Notes under the pieces: generated by a model
The model's database searches: none
Told to the model about the DNA's origin: nothing
The model's input: the letters and a program-made list of their open reading frames with translations, nothing else
Source: Tatumella sp. JGM118
Lineage (GTDB): Bacteria > Pseudomonadota > Gammaproteobacteria > Enterobacterales > Enterobacteriaceae
Assembly: GCF_018257515.1 (NCBI RefSeq)
Contig: NZ_JAERJR010000005.1
Location: forward strand, 124,001 to 188,000
Length of the DNA: 64,000 bases
Reading direction: 5' to 3'
Shown: piece after piece, positions 42,130 through 51,443 of the stretch
How positions within the stretch are numbered: the stretch's first letter is position 1
Layout of the letters: the number at the start of each line of letters is the position of its first letter
Made by a program: the position numbers and the translations under genes

Positions 42130-43224
42130 GTCTGAAAATGTACCTGATTTTCCGGACCCGATAAAGCATTTTCTTGCTCTTTTTTTAATAGTTTCGGCGC
42201 TTTATTCATCAGTAAATATAAAATAAAAAAATGACCCGGGTCATCCGGCATAATAAAAACTTATTCCGTGGAAAAAGAGAATATTTCTTCTTTTTACCGT
42301 ATATTTTCATTTCTTATTCGTGATTTATCGCGTTTCTTCATGCCTCTTCCTGGTAAATGGCGGTCGACCAGAAACAACAACAGACTGAAAATTAAGGGGT
42401 TTATGAAAACACCCGGAAATAGTGCGTATCTGCTTTTTATGAAAATATGAGCTCTTTTCCTTTCCGGAAATACAACATCGCACATCATTTACAAAACATT
42501 CAACACCAAATATATAAACAATTAATTAACGCACGCGTTTTTACGGCATAGCAACTCCGCCTTCAGCGGCAGACATCGCAACCGATAGCAGCCTTTCACT
42601 CGCCGTCGCCTGTAAAACATAATATGGATACCGCCTCCGTCCCCCGCAGATATAGATAAACGAATCAGCTTTTTATTTATATTTATCCATCCTCTCTGGA
42701 TTTTAAGTGAGGACCTTTTCCTGGACACAATATCCCAAAAAATAATCACTCTCATAAAGTAAAAAACCCTTCTTTTTACGAATTATTATCATGAAAGCAG
42801 CACAATGCGCAGACGCTTTCACAATACGGCGATATTCAGTCTGGTATTGCCGGCACATCAGCATAAACGTCAATCGGTTCAGCGGCCGATGCCCCGGAGG
42901 GTAGCCCTTCCGGATGTCCGGTGATCGTGGAGGAACACAAACCCGACGGAAAAAGAGGGGGAGGGTTTTCCCCCGATGACCGCTAACAGCGGTACCGCCA
43001 GAGCCGGGCCGGATACCGACTCGTCATCGCCCAGTGACAATATGAGCGCCTCTGTCAGGACCTGAGCGCGAACGTTAGCTTCTGAGCTACGCGCCCGGTG
43101 AAAAGGTAGCCTGGATTGTCTTTTTTCATGGTATAGCCCCCTCCCCCCGACACTGATTGCCTGTTAAGGTACAGAAGAATGACGGGATTATCTTCCCGAC
43201 GGCCCACCCGATGGAGACCATACC
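42130..43224. other. about 1.1 kb gene-poor region at the expected polA site
   Basis: Between spf and nudK I see no reliable gene. The first 650 bases are AT-rich and hold only short frames without ribosome-binding sites (for example a 60-codon GTG frame at 42268-42450 and a 77-codon minus frame at 42522-42755). The later part is more GC-rich and contains short palindromes, including a hairpin near 43069-43099 built from GCGC and GTTAGCT/AGCTAC arms. In E. coli polA would lie here, upstream of spf. The stretch may be a rearrangement scar. Confidence 0.6.
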
Positions 43225-43809
43225 GTGAAATCACCGAATGACAGAATCCGGATAGTCGATGTCAGAACACTTTCTGATGACTGGTATCTGCTGGAGAAAT
43301 ATACCTTTGATTTTCAGTGCCATGACGGCTCGTGGCAGCGGTTAAACCGTGAGGCCTATGATCACGGTGACGGTGCGGCGGTATTACTTTTTAACCGGGA
43401 GAAAAGGACGGTGATCCTGACCCGGCAATTCAGGCTGCCCGCCTTTGTTAATGGTGGCGAAGGTATGCTGATTGAAGTCGCGGCCGGGTTACTGGAAGCA
43501 GAAGACCCTGAGACCCGGGTGCGTCAGGAGGCCGAAGAGGAAACCGGCTACCGGATAAGCCACGTCAGAAAAGTCTTTGAGGCCTGGATGAGTCCAGGAT
43601 CGGTCACCGAAAAGTTACATCTGTTTGTCGCGGAATATCATCCTGAAGATCGGGTTTCCCGCGGAGGAGGACTGTCAGAAGAAGGCGAAGATTTGGAAGT
43701 GCTTGAAATGCCCTTTACCGAAGCCATGCAGGCCATGAACAACGGCACCATCAATGACGGGAAAACCATTATGCTGCTGCAGTACGCGGCCCTGAATCAG
43801 TTAATGTAA
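43225..43809 (+). CDS. nudK: GDP-mannose pyrophosphatase NudK
   Basis: NudK is a Nudix hydrolase that cleaves GDP-mannose to mannose-1-phosphate and GMP. The 194-residue protein aligns with E. coli NudK (191). The Nudix box (about residues 90-112) is GLLEAEDPETRV followed by RQEAEEETGY, with the catalytic glutamates of EAEEETG. The family-specific WMSPGSVTEKLHLFVAEY and NDGKTIMLLQY segments follow. It starts at GTG 43225, eight bases after GGAG. It is flanked by a gene-poor region upstream and the convergent acid phosphatase gene downstream. Confidence 0.88.
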   Translation: MKSPNDRIRIVDVRTLSDDWYLLEKYTFDFQCHDGSWQRLNREAYDHGDGAAVLLFNREKRTVILTRQFRLPAFVNGGEGMLIEVAAGLLEAEDPETRVRQEAEEETGYRISHVRKVFEAWMSPGSVTEKLHLFVAEYHPEDRVSRGGGLSEEGEDLEVLEMPFTEAMQAMNNGTINDGKTIMLLQYAALNQLM

Positions 43810-44002
43810 CTCCCCGTTGACCGGTGATCATGCCAGCCTGCCCCCTCTCACGGAAAGCAGGCCAAAGGGGCAGGATAAGCGGGCAGACGTTACCAAAAGC
43901 CGGCAGGAAAATATATCGACTGCCGGTCGTCCCCCGGACGTTTCACTGTTCAGAGGACCAGGCCGGTCAGTCGGTGAGAAGTCACTTCCCGACCTTAACT
44001 CC

Positions 44003-44749
44003 TCAGTGCTTCCATGGCGTCAGGGTGGCATCCGTCCAGGAACCATAGGCGGCGTTCGGTAACACAATCCAGTCATCAGCAAAATGCGCTTCGTTCTCTG
44101 CGACTAACTGGCGCTGCTGATCGGTGGTTTTTTTATTCTTAAACTGCGCCGAGAGATCCGGCAGACTGTCTCCGAATAACATGATGATCGGGTAATGCTG
44201 GCGGATGGTTTCGCGTCTGGCCTGCTTAGAGGCGGTATCCAGCAGAACATTGTCTTCTGATACCTGAGGTAACCCCAGCGAACGGAGTAATGCCAGAGTC
44301 TGTGCTTTATTCGCCTGACTGCGGTCGGAGACATAAAAAATATGCACCTTCTTCGCATTCACGGCCTGCAGAAACGCTTTCGCACCAGGGATGAGTCCGG
44401 GATGTCCCGATTTCTCCCATTCGTCCCACGTATCCCAGCGGGTGAAATCGTGGCAATTTTCGATATCCCTGACCATTAACGGCGTGTTGTCCAGTACAGT
44501 TTCATCCAGGTCCAACACCACTGCCGCTTTTTCCGGCTCCGCCAGTCGGGCAACTTTTGCCTGAAAGGTCTGCTGTGCAAATTTATAGGTCTGCAACTGC
44601 AGGGCCATAATCTCTGCAGATTTCTGCTGATAACGCAGAGCCATTTCATAGGTTTTCGGGGCACAGACTGCAGGGACATCAGCACTTCGCGATGCAAAGC
44701 TGACCAGCGGGAGCAGAATGAGGGGCAGGATTTTTAACTGACTTTTCAT
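44003..44749 (-). CDS. class C acid phosphatase (5'-nucleotidase, e(P4)-like), HAD superfamily
   Basis: Members dephosphorylate nucleotides and NMN outside the cytoplasm. The 248-residue protein has a signal peptide (KILPLILLPLVSFASRSA). The class C motifs are VLDLDETVLDN (nucleophile Asp and catalytic Asp, about residues 79-89) and FGDSLPDL (about 193-200). It also has conserved WDEWEKSG and YVSDRSQANKAQTL segments. The best-known members are lipoproteins (Haemophilus e(P4)), but no lipobox cysteine is present here, so this form is probably a soluble periplasmic enzyme. It converges on nudK and is divergent from fecI. Confidence 0.86.
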   Translation of the reverse strand: MKSQLKILPLILLPLVSFASRSADVPAVCAPKTYEMALRYQQKSAEIMALQLQTYKFAQQTFQAKVARLAEPEKAAVVLDLDETVLDNTPLMVRDIENCHDFTRWDTWDEWEKSGHPGLIPGAKAFLQAVNAKKVHIFYVSDRSQANKAQTLALLRSLGLPQVSEDNVLLDTASKQARRETIRQHYPIIMLFGDSLPDLSAQFKNKKTTDQQRQLVAENEAHFADDWIVLPNAAYGSWTDATLTPWKH

Positions 44750-44861
44750 AACGTTGGCTCTCTCAGAAAATTTCCGGGCATAGTATCCCGACAGTATGAC
44801 AATTTAATGATCAACGCAAATCACCTGACCCGTTATCCGATGCGATAAATACGCCCGGCAT

Positions 44862-44880
44862 TGAAATGATAACTATTCTC
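44862..44880 (+). promoter_or_regulatory. Fur box upstream of fecI
   Basis: TGAAATGATAACTATTCTC matches 13 of 19 positions of the consensus Fur box by my count. It lies 43 bases before the fecI ATG, in the likely promoter. Fe2+-Fur repression of fecIR is known in E. coli. Confidence 0.65.
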
Positions 44881-44923
44881 ATATTAATATGCAGTCTGAC
44901 CTTAACCTGTGACGCCTGCTGCC

Positions 44924-45445
44924 ATGACTGATTCCGTCCTTCCCTCCTCCGGCCTGACGCTTGATAAGCTTTATCATTCACATCATGGCTGGTTAACGGT
45001 ATGGCTTACGCGGAAATTACACTCCTCTTTTGATGCCGAAGACGTGGCCCAGGACACTTTTTTAAGGCTCCTCGGGAAAGACACGACACAGACCATCCGC
45101 GACCCGAAATCTTTTCTGTGTACGGTAGCGAACCGGGTCATGGTCGATCTGTTCCGCCGTCAGGCACTGGAAAAAAGTTATTTGCAGATGCTGGCATCTC
45201 TGCCTGAAGCACAGCGCCCGTCAGAAGAAACCCGACAGATCCAGCTGGAAACCCTGCAACAGGTCGATCGCATGCTGGACACTCTCAGTGAAAAAACCCG
45301 CAAGGCTTTTCTGTTTTCTCAGCTGGACGGAATGCAATATCGCGATATTGCAGAAGCCCTGGGCGTATCAGTCAGCTCGGTGAAAAAATATATCGCTAAA
45401 GCCACGGAGCATTGTCTGCTCTTCCGGCTGGAGAACGGACTGTGA
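44924..45445 (+). CDS. fecI: ECF RNA polymerase sigma factor FecI
   Basis: FecI is the iron-starvation ECF sigma factor that directs transcription of the ferric citrate uptake genes when signalled through FecA-FecR. The 173-residue protein aligns end to end with E. coli FecI. Region 2 includes FDAEDVAQDTFLRLL and DPKSFLCTVANRVMVDLFRR; region 4 includes YRDIAEALGVSVSSVKKYIAKA. I chose ATG 44924, which gives exactly the E. coli N-terminal length, over the GTG at 44909. It overlaps fecR by one base (TGATG). A Fur box lies upstream. Confidence 0.94.
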   Translation: MTDSVLPSSGLTLDKLYHSHHGWLTVWLTRKLHSSFDAEDVAQDTFLRLLGKDTTQTIRDPKSFLCTVANRVMVDLFRRQALEKSYLQMLASLPEAQRPSEETRQIQLETLQQVDRMLDTLSEKTRKAFLFSQLDGMQYRDIAEALGVSVSSVKKYIAKATEHCLLFRLENGL

Positions 45446-46404
45446 TGCAGGGTTCGCTGACAGACGCCAGACGGCGCGCACTACGCTCGGCATCCTGGTG
45501 GTATGCACAGCTCAATGATCCGCAGGTGACACCGCTACAGACCAGGCAGTGGCAGCAATGGATGAGCGGAAATACCGATAATCAGTGGGCATGGCAACAG
45601 GTTGAAGCCCTGCGTCAGCAGATCACAGACCTGCCTGCCGGCTCCGGCCGGTGTTTACTGAAGGACTCTGCGGCAACACGCCGTTCGGTACTGAAAGGAC
45701 TGCTACTGCTATTCGGTGGCGCCGCTACCGGCTGGCCGGTATGGCACTCCGACATAGCTGAAGGTCTGCGGGCCGATTACCATACGGCGAAGGGGCAGAT
45801 GATGCAGCAGCAACTGGCTGACGGTTCCTCCCTGGCGCTGAATACCGGAACTGCCGTCAATATCCGTTTTGACCCGCAGCAACGTCTGGTCCGGCTGCTT
45901 TACGGTGATATTGCGATCACTACCGGCAAAGACAGCCTGCACCGTCCGTTTCGGGTGCAGACCCGCCAGGGAGTGATGACGGCGCTCGGGACTGTTTTTT
46001 CTGTCAGACAGGACGAGGAGAGTACATTACTCACGGTCAGTGAACATGCGGTAAAGGTCGGGGTACCGGATGCCCCCGGTCAGTTCAGGCTGGTGCGTGC
46101 AGGGGAAAGTCTGCGCTTTACCCGTCACGCTTTTTCGGCGATTCAACCGGCAGACCCTCAGGAAACCGGATGGCAACGGGGGATCCTCAGTTTCAGTGAC
46201 CAGCCGCTGAGTGAGGTAGTGGCAACGCTATCCCGTTATCACCGTGGACTGATTCGCTGTACAGGGACCGCAGGGGAATTCCGTCTGAGCGGCACCTTTC
46301 CGATATTTAACCTTAAAGCCACCCTGACGGCTATTTCCGCAACACTGCCGGTGACAATCCATACCCTGACACAGTACGTTATCGTCATCAGCAACAAAAG
46401 GTGA
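45445..46404 (+). CDS. fecR: ferric citrate regulator FecR (transmembrane anti-sigma/sigma regulator)
   Basis: FecR spans the inner membrane, senses the FecA plug domain in the periplasm and activates FecI. The 319-residue protein has a cytoplasmic N-terminal domain with the tryptophan-rich pattern (SASWWYAQL, QWQQWM, WAWQQVEAL) and one transmembrane segment around RRSVLKGLLLLFGGAATGW. The periplasmic FecR domain carries ALGTVFSVRQ and the C-terminal secretin/STN-like part LSGTFPIF...LPVTIHTL. The start at 45445 matches E. coli FecR and is coupled to the fecI stop codon. A longer frame from 45412 overlaps fecI and is rejected. Confidence 0.93.
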   Translation: MQGSLTDARRRALRSASWWYAQLNDPQVTPLQTRQWQQWMSGNTDNQWAWQQVEALRQQITDLPAGSGRCLLKDSAATRRSVLKGLLLLFGGAATGWPVWHSDIAEGLRADYHTAKGQMMQQQLADGSSLALNTGTAVNIRFDPQQRLVRLLYGDIAITTGKDSLHRPFRVQTRQGVMTALGTVFSVRQDEESTLLTVSEHAVKVGVPDAPGQFRLVRAGESLRFTRHAFSAIQPADPQETGWQRGILSFSDQPLSEVVATLSRYHRGLIRCTGTAGEFRLSGTFPIFNLKATLTAISATLPVTIHTLTQYVIVISNKR

Positions 46405-46406
46405 AC

Positions 46407-46425
46407 GATAATAATAAAAATTATC
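46407..46425 (+). promoter_or_regulatory. Fur box upstream of fecA
   Basis: GATAATAATAAAAATTATC matches 16 of 19 positions of the Fur consensus by my count. It starts just after the fecR stop codon and 73 bases before the fecA ATG, so fecA may be repressed by Fur directly in addition to being FecI-dependent. Confidence 0.75.
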
Positions 46426-46497
46426 ATTCCTTTTTGTACTTTTTCCGTTCTCATACGACTTCATCAGTGAATACTAAAAAATTATGATGGAGAAAGT

Positions 46498-48858
46498 ATG
46501 ACCACTTCAGACAGCGTATCCGTAAGAAGATCGCGGCAATCGCCTTCTCTGGCCCTTTGGCTACGTATGAGCCTGTTGGCCGGGATGGGCCTTTTCACTA
46601 CCGGGAGCTTCGCCGCTTCTCTGCCGCAAACGCATCACTATCAGCTTGCGGCGGATTCCCTGGATAACACGCTGAACCAGTATGCCGCACAGAGCGGAAT
46701 TACGTTATCGATGGATGCAGGACTCACCCGCGGCAAGCAAAGCCGTGGTCTGAAGGGTGACTACACGGTAGCAGACGGCCTGCAGGCACTGCTGGCCGGA
46801 AGCCAGTTACAGGCTAAAGCTCTGGGTCCCGACAGCTGGACACTGGAGCCGGTCCCCACCGTGCAGGGTAACTCAATGACCGTGGTGGGTGACTGGCTCG
46901 GGGAAGCCCGGGAAAGTGATGTTTTTGAACATCCCGGAGCCCGCGATGTCATCCGCCGCCAGGATTTTGCTAAAACCGGGGCAACCACGATACGCGATAT
47001 TATGAACCGTATCCCGGGTGTCAATGCGCCTGATAATAACGGGACCGGTAGCGATGATCTGGCAATGAATTTCGGTATTCGCGGGTTAAATCCGCGTCTC
47101 GCAACACGTTCAACCATATTGATGGATGGCATTCCTGTGCCCTACGCCCCATACGGGCAACCGCAACTGTCTCTGGCACCGGTATCTCTGGGGAACATGG
47201 ATGCGGTCGATGTGGTACGGGATGGCGGTGCCGTTCGGTACGGCCCACAGAGCGTCGGCGGGGTCGTCAACTACGTGACCCGGGCTATCCCGAAAACCTT
47301 CGGCATCGAAGCCGGGGTCGAAGGTATGCTCAGCCCGACCTCATCACAGAACAGCCCGAAAGAGACCCATAACCTGATGGTCGGCGGAACCGCTGATAAC
47401 GGTTTCGGCAGTGCATTGCTCTATTCCGGGACCCGGGGCAGCGACTGGCGCCAGCATAGTGCTACCCGTATCGATGATATTATGCTCAAGAGCCGCTACG
47501 CGCCTGACGGTGTGAATACGTTTAACAGCCTGCTGCAATATTACGATGGCCGGGCCGACATGCCGGGAGGCCTCAGCCGGGCTGACTACCAGGCTAATCG
47601 CTGGCAGTCTACCCGCCCTTACGATCAGTTCTGGGGACGCAGAGAACTTGCCAGCCTCGGCTATCAGTACCAGCCGGATACACAGCATAAATTTAATGTG
47701 CAGGGGTTCCTCACCCATACACTGCGAAGCGGCTATCTTGAACAGGGCAAGAAGCTCACCCTCTCCCCGCGGGAGTACTGGGTCAGAGGGATAGAGCCAC
47801 GCTACAGCCAGAGTTTCCTTTCTGATGGTGTCGCCCAGGAAGTCAGTGTCGGTTACCGCTATATCAGCGAATCCAGCCATGAAATGCGTTACTACACATC
47901 GACGGCCGGCGGTATTCTGCCGACCGCCTATAGCCCGTATGACCGGGATACACGTTCAGGCACGGAAGCCCATGCGTTCTATGCCGATGACCGTATCGAT
48001 ATTGGAAACTGGACGGTAACCCCGGGGATGCGCTTTGAGCATATCGAGTCGTTCCAGAATAATGCTCTGACTCATACACATCAGCAAATCAGCTATAACG
48101 CACCGTTACCGGCCCTGAGCGTACTCTATCATCTGACCGATAGCTGGAACCTGTATGCCAATACCGAAGGCTCGTTCGGGACTGTGCAATACAGTCAGAT
48201 TGGTAAAGCGGTCAGCAGCGGGAATATCGGGCCGGAAAAAGCACGGACCTGGGAAACCGGAACCCGATACGATGATGGTTATCTGAGTGCCGAAGCCGGG
48301 ATCTTCCTGATTAATTTCAATAATCAGTATGACTCAGACCAGATCACTGACTCTGTCACGGCCCGCGGCAAAACCCGACACAGCGGGCTGGAATCTCAGG
48401 TCCGTTATGATATGTCAGCGCTGTCTCCGGCACTGGAGGATCTGTCGGTCTACGCCAGCTACGCCTATGTAAACGCTGTGATCCGTGAACATGGAGAGAC
48501 TTACGGTAATCAGGTGCCCTTCTCCCCGAAGCATAAAGGTGTGGTGGGACTCGATTACACACCGGGACAATGGCGCTTTACTCTGAACGGTGAGTATCAG
48601 TCGTCACAATTCGCCGATAACGCCAATACCGTGGCAGAAAGTGCCGATGGGAGTACCGGGCGTATTGCCGGATATATGCTGTGGGGCGCGCGTGTCGGAT
48701 ATGATTTTGGACCGCGTTATTCCAGCCTGAAGGTGGGCTTCGGGGTTAAAAATATGTTCGATCAACCGTATTTTGTCCGTTCTTATGACGATAACAATAA
48801 AGGGCTGTATGCCGGGGAACCGCGTACATTCTACCTGCAGGCTTCAGTGAAACTGTAA
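46498..48858 (+). CDS. fecA: TonB-dependent ferric citrate outer-membrane receptor FecA
   Basis: FecA transports diferric dicitrate across the outer membrane and signals its presence to FecR. The 786-residue protein aligns with E. coli FecA along its length. It has a signal peptide (cut after SFAAS), an N-terminal STN signalling domain (about 45-125, [21 protein letters not shown]), and a TonB box around [11 protein letters not shown]. The plug domain contains [21 protein letters not shown], and a 22-strand barrel ends in an aromatic/hydrophobic terminal residue pattern (FYLQASVKL). The signalling domain confirms a transcriptionally coupled receptor. The fecBCDE inner-membrane transporter that normally follows is absent. 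Confidence 0.96.
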   Translation: MTTSDSVSVRRSRQSPSLALWLRMSLLAGMGLFTTGSFAASLPQTHHYQLAADSLDNTLNQYAAQSGITLSMDAGLTRGKQSRGLKGDYTVADGLQALLAGSQLQAKALGPDSWTLEPVPTVQGNSMTVVGDWLGEARESDVFEHPGARDVIRRQDFAKTGATTIRDIMNRIPGVNAPDNNGTGSDDLAMNFGIRGLNPRLATRSTILMDGIPVPYAPYGQPQLSLAPVSLGNMDAVDVVRDGGAVRYGPQSVGGVVNYVTRAIPKTFGIEAGVEGMLSPTSSQNSPKETHNLMVGGTADNGFGSALLYSGTRGSDWRQHSATRIDDIMLKSRYAPDGVNTFNSLLQYYDGRADMPGGLSRADYQANRWQSTRPYDQFWGRRELASLGYQYQPDTQHKFNVQGFLTHTLRSGYLEQGKKLTLSPREYWVRGIEPRYSQSFLSDGVAQEVSVGYRYISESSHEMRYYTSTAGGILPTAYSPYDRDTRSGTEAHAFYADDRIDIGNWTVTPGMRFEHIESFQNNALTHTHQQISYNAPLPALSVLYHLTDSWNLYANTEGSFGTVQYSQIGKAVSSGNIGPEKARTWETGTRYDDGYLSAEAGIFLINFNNQYDSDQITDSVTARGKTRHSGLESQVRYDMSALSPALEDLSVYASYAYVNAVIREHGETYGNQVPFSPKHKGVVGLDYTPGQWRFTLNGEYQSSQFADNANTVAESADGSTGRIAGYMLWGARVGYDFGPRYSSLKVGFGVKNMFDQPYFVRSYDDNNKGLYAGEPRTFYLQASVKL

Positions 48859-48885
48859 GCCTCAGGCAGCAAGAGGTCTTTGACT

Positions 48886-48917
48886 CTCCCCCGCAGGCGA
48901 TGATGCCTGCGGGGGAG
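48886..48917. terminator. strong inverted repeat between convergent fecA and dienelactone hydrolase gene
   Basis: CTCCCCCGCAGGC-GATGAT-GCCTGCGGGGGAG is a perfect 13-bp stem between the two convergent genes. There is no T-run, so it may act as a bidirectional 3'-end stabiliser or terminator. Confidence 0.55.
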
Positions 48918-48922
48918 GTGTA

Positions 48923-49642
48923 TCAGAAGACTTCGGCTAATAACGCAAACATCGCTTTAAAAGCACGGTCACTGACATCAGCATTGTATTCGGCAACGCC
49001 TTCAACATTCGCGTTCACATCCGTGAAGGAGTGAACGGCACCTTTATAGCTGTTCAGTTTCCAGTCGACGTTAGCCGACAGCATTTCCTGCGCAAAGGCA
49101 GGAAGTTGTTCGCGTGGTACCAGCGGATCGCCGGACCCGTCCAGCACCAGGACCGACCCCTGGATCTTCTTCGCATCATACTGACCGCAGGTATCCAGTC
49201 CGCCGTGGAAAGAGACGGCTGCTTTGATATCGGCTCCGCTACGGGCCAGTTCCAGGACATTATGTCCACCTAAACAGAAACCATAGGCCGCAATTTTCTC
49301 TGCAATCACAGGCGCATCGGTCTGTGCTTTCAGGGCATCAATGGCCAGCGCCATACGCCCGACTTCCTGCGGGGTGTTTTTAACCGTCATCATAATTTCA
49401 CCGGCTTCTTCTGCGGAAGACGGACGCTTGCCCTGCCCGTACAGGTCGGCAATCAGTACAACATACCCCTGAGCAACCGCTTTCTCTGCCAGTGACACGG
49501 AAGCATCGGTGACACCCATCCAGTTAGGGGCCATGACTAAGCCTGGTGCCGCAACTTTGCTGCTGGCATCAAATACCAGGATCCCTTCTAAGTCAGTGCT
49601 GTTGTCGCGATAAACGATTTTTTTCGATTGAATATGGCTCAT
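48923..49642 (-). CDS. dienelactone hydrolase family protein
   Basis: The 239-residue alpha/beta hydrolase has the dienelactone hydrolase layout: catalytic Cys123 in GFCLGG, Asp172 in LDGSGDPLVP and His204 in GAVHSFTD. There is no signal peptide, so it acts in the cytoplasm. Enterobacterial relatives (YghX/YsgA-like) are poorly characterised, and the substrate cannot be read from sequence. It stands alone between fecA (convergent) and dctA (divergent). The 365-base gap to dctA holds only a doubtful 68-codon frame with no ribosome-binding site. Confidence 0.88.
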   Translation of the reverse strand: MSHIQSKKIVYRDNSTDLEGILVFDASSKVAAPGLVMAPNWMGVTDASVSLAEKAVAQGYVVLIADLYGQGKRPSSAEEAGEIMMTVKNTPQEVGRMALAIDALKAQTDAPVIAEKIAAYGFCLGGHNVLELARSGADIKAAVSFHGGLDTCGQYDAKKIQGSVLVLDGSGDPLVPREQLPAFAQEMLSANVDWKLNSYKGAVHSFTDVNANVEGVAEYNADVSDRAFKAMFALLAEVF

Positions 49643-50007
49643 ATGTTTTCCTGATCAGGTGAATAAACGTAAAAATGGTTCTGTCACGCGGTACAGGCGC
49701 TCTGCCGTGCACACACCATGACTGATAATCGCTTCCGGTGCAAAAATTCCCGTGATAAGCATCTGTGCTGTTTTAATAATATGCCACAGACAGAAAATTC
49801 CCGTTTCATCCCCATTGCGGATTATAGATACCGGTAAACGGTATAATTCCCGAATGAACACACTGAAGCGAGTCAGTTCATAAAACTACCAATTTTTACT
49901 TTAACATAGTGATCTTATTTGCTTTTAATTAACATGCTGTTACTTTTTAGCGCGTAGTTGATAGCGACTATAAAAATAAACGTCATACTTATAAGACTGG
50001 AATCATT

Positions 50008-51261
50008 ATGAAAAAAACGCTGTTCAGCAGCCTCTATATCCAGGTGATCATCGCCATTGCATTGGGTATTTCATTGGGTCATTTTTATCCGGAAATCGGA
50101 ACACAGATGAAGCCTTTCGGGGATGGCTTTATCAAACTGATTAAAATGGTGATAGCGCCGGTGATTTTCTGTACTGTCGTGACAGGCATTGCCGGCATGG
50201 AGAGTATGAAAGCCGTCGGCCGGACAGGGGCGATTGCACTGCTCTATTTCGAAATTGTCAGTACCCTGGCGCTGATTATCGGGCTGATTATTGTCAATAT
50301 TGCGAATCCTGGCGGTGGCATGAATATTAATCCCGCCAGCCTGGATGCCTCGGCCATTGCCACTTATGCCGAACAGGCAAAGAGTCAGGGGGTCGTTCCT
50401 TTCCTGCTTGATATCATTCCAAACAGTGTCATCGGGGCCTTTGCCAGTGGTAATATTCTGCAGATCCTGATGTTCGCCATTTTGTTCGGATTTTCCCTGC
50501 ATCGCCTGGGCAATACCGGTCAGTTAGTCTTCAATGTTATTGAACACTTTTCTAAGGTGATATTTGGCATCATCAATATGATCATGCGTCTGGCACCGAT
50601 CGGTGCTTTCGGGGCAATGGCATTCACTATCGGGAAATACGGCATCGGTTCCCTGTTACAACTGGGCCAGTTGATTATCTGCTTCTACATTACCTGTATT
50701 CTGTTTGTCGTTATCGTCCTCGGGGCGATCGCACGCTACACAGGTTTCAATATTTTTAAATTCATCGGCTACATCAAAGATGAACTGCTGATCGTTCTGG
50801 GAACATCGTCCTCAGAATCCGTCCTGCCGCGTATGCTGGATAAGATGGAGGCTCTGGGATGTAAGAAGTCGGTGGTGGGTCTGGTGATCCCGACCGGATA
50901 CTCGTTTAATCTGGACGGTACCTCGATTTATCTGACGATGGCGGCGGTCTTTATTGCCCAGGCCACCAATACACATATGGATATTTTCCATCAGATAACC
51001 TTGCTGGTGATCCTGTTGTTATCATCAAAAGGGGCGGCAGGCGTGACCGGCAGTGGCTTCATCGTTCTGGCGGCCACCTTATCTGCCGTAGGCACACTCC
51101 CGGTCGCCGGTCTGGCTCTGATTCTGGGTATTGACCGCTTTATGTCTGAAGCCCGTGCTCTGACCAACCTGATTGGTAACGGCGTAGCGACTATTTTTGT
51201 GGCGAAGCGCGTGGGTGAACTGGACGAACAAAAGATGCATAACACCCTGAACGGTAAATAA
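50008..51261 (+). CDS. dctA: aerobic C4-dicarboxylate:H+ symporter DctA
   Basis: DctA imports succinate, fumarate and malate (and orotate) under aerobic conditions. The 417-residue protein of the DAACS family aligns closely with E. coli DctA (428) but has a shorter C-terminus. It has about eight helices plus re-entrant loops, with [11 protein letters not shown], the [17 protein letters not shown] substrate region and [16 protein letters not shown]. In E. coli dctA is next to yhjK, so its place here beside fecA is a difference in gene order. A perfect hairpin follows the gene. Confidence 0.94.
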   Translation: MKKTLFSSLYIQVIIAIALGISLGHFYPEIGTQMKPFGDGFIKLIKMVIAPVIFCTVVTGIAGMESMKAVGRTGAIALLYFEIVSTLALIIGLIIVNIANPGGGMNINPASLDASAIATYAEQAKSQGVVPFLLDIIPNSVIGAFASGNILQILMFAILFGFSLHRLGNTGQLVFNVIEHFSKVIFGIINMIMRLAPIGAFGAMAFTIGKYGIGSLLQLGQLIICFYITCILFVVIVLGAIARYTGFNIFKFIGYIKDELLIVLGTSSSESVLPRMLDKMEALGCKKSVVGLVIPTGYSFNLDGTSIYLTMAAVFIAQATNTHMDIFHQITLLVILLLSSKGAAGVTGSGFIVLAATLSAVGTLPVAGLALILGIDRFMSEARALTNLIGNGVATIFVAKRVGELDEQKMHNTLNGK

Positions 51262-51280
51262 TCAGTTCGGTCTCCCTCCC

Positions 51281-51315
51281 ACACTGTTCACTCCCGTAAA
51301 GGGGGTGAACAGTGT
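51281..51315 (+). terminator. hairpin after dctA
   Basis: ACACTGTTCAC...GTGAACAGTGT is an 11-bp perfect stem whose inner bases (TCCC/GGGG) can extend pairing. It lies 20 bases after the dctA stop codon. No T-run follows, so termination may be partial or Rho-assisted. Confidence 0.5.
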
Positions 51316-51443
51316 CTCCGGAGCCCGCTTACCGACGCTCCGTCTGACGAATTGCGGGTCCCTTTCTGCCATTACCTCTGTTAAATTATCCCCCCTCCCG
51401 GGATGACGGGATCCCTTAGCTAACAGACAGGCAAACAATTGAA

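Noticed and set aside
42268-42755. 60- and 77-codon frames in the spf-nudK gap as genes
   Set aside because: They lack Shine-Dalgarno sequences, lie in AT-rich DNA, and the translations show no recognisable domain.
43055-43110. tRNA-like start on the minus strand (GGGCGCGTAGCTCAG)
   Set aside because: The acceptor and D-arm opening look tRNA-like, but no matching CGCGCCC acceptor end, T-arm (GTTCGA) or CCA follows at the right distance. At best it is a remnant; more likely a chance hairpin.
49655-49861. 68-codon minus-strand frame upstream of the dienelactone hydrolase
   Set aside because: There is no Shine-Dalgarno and no domain-like features. The region more likely holds the divergent promoters of the hydrolase gene and dctA.
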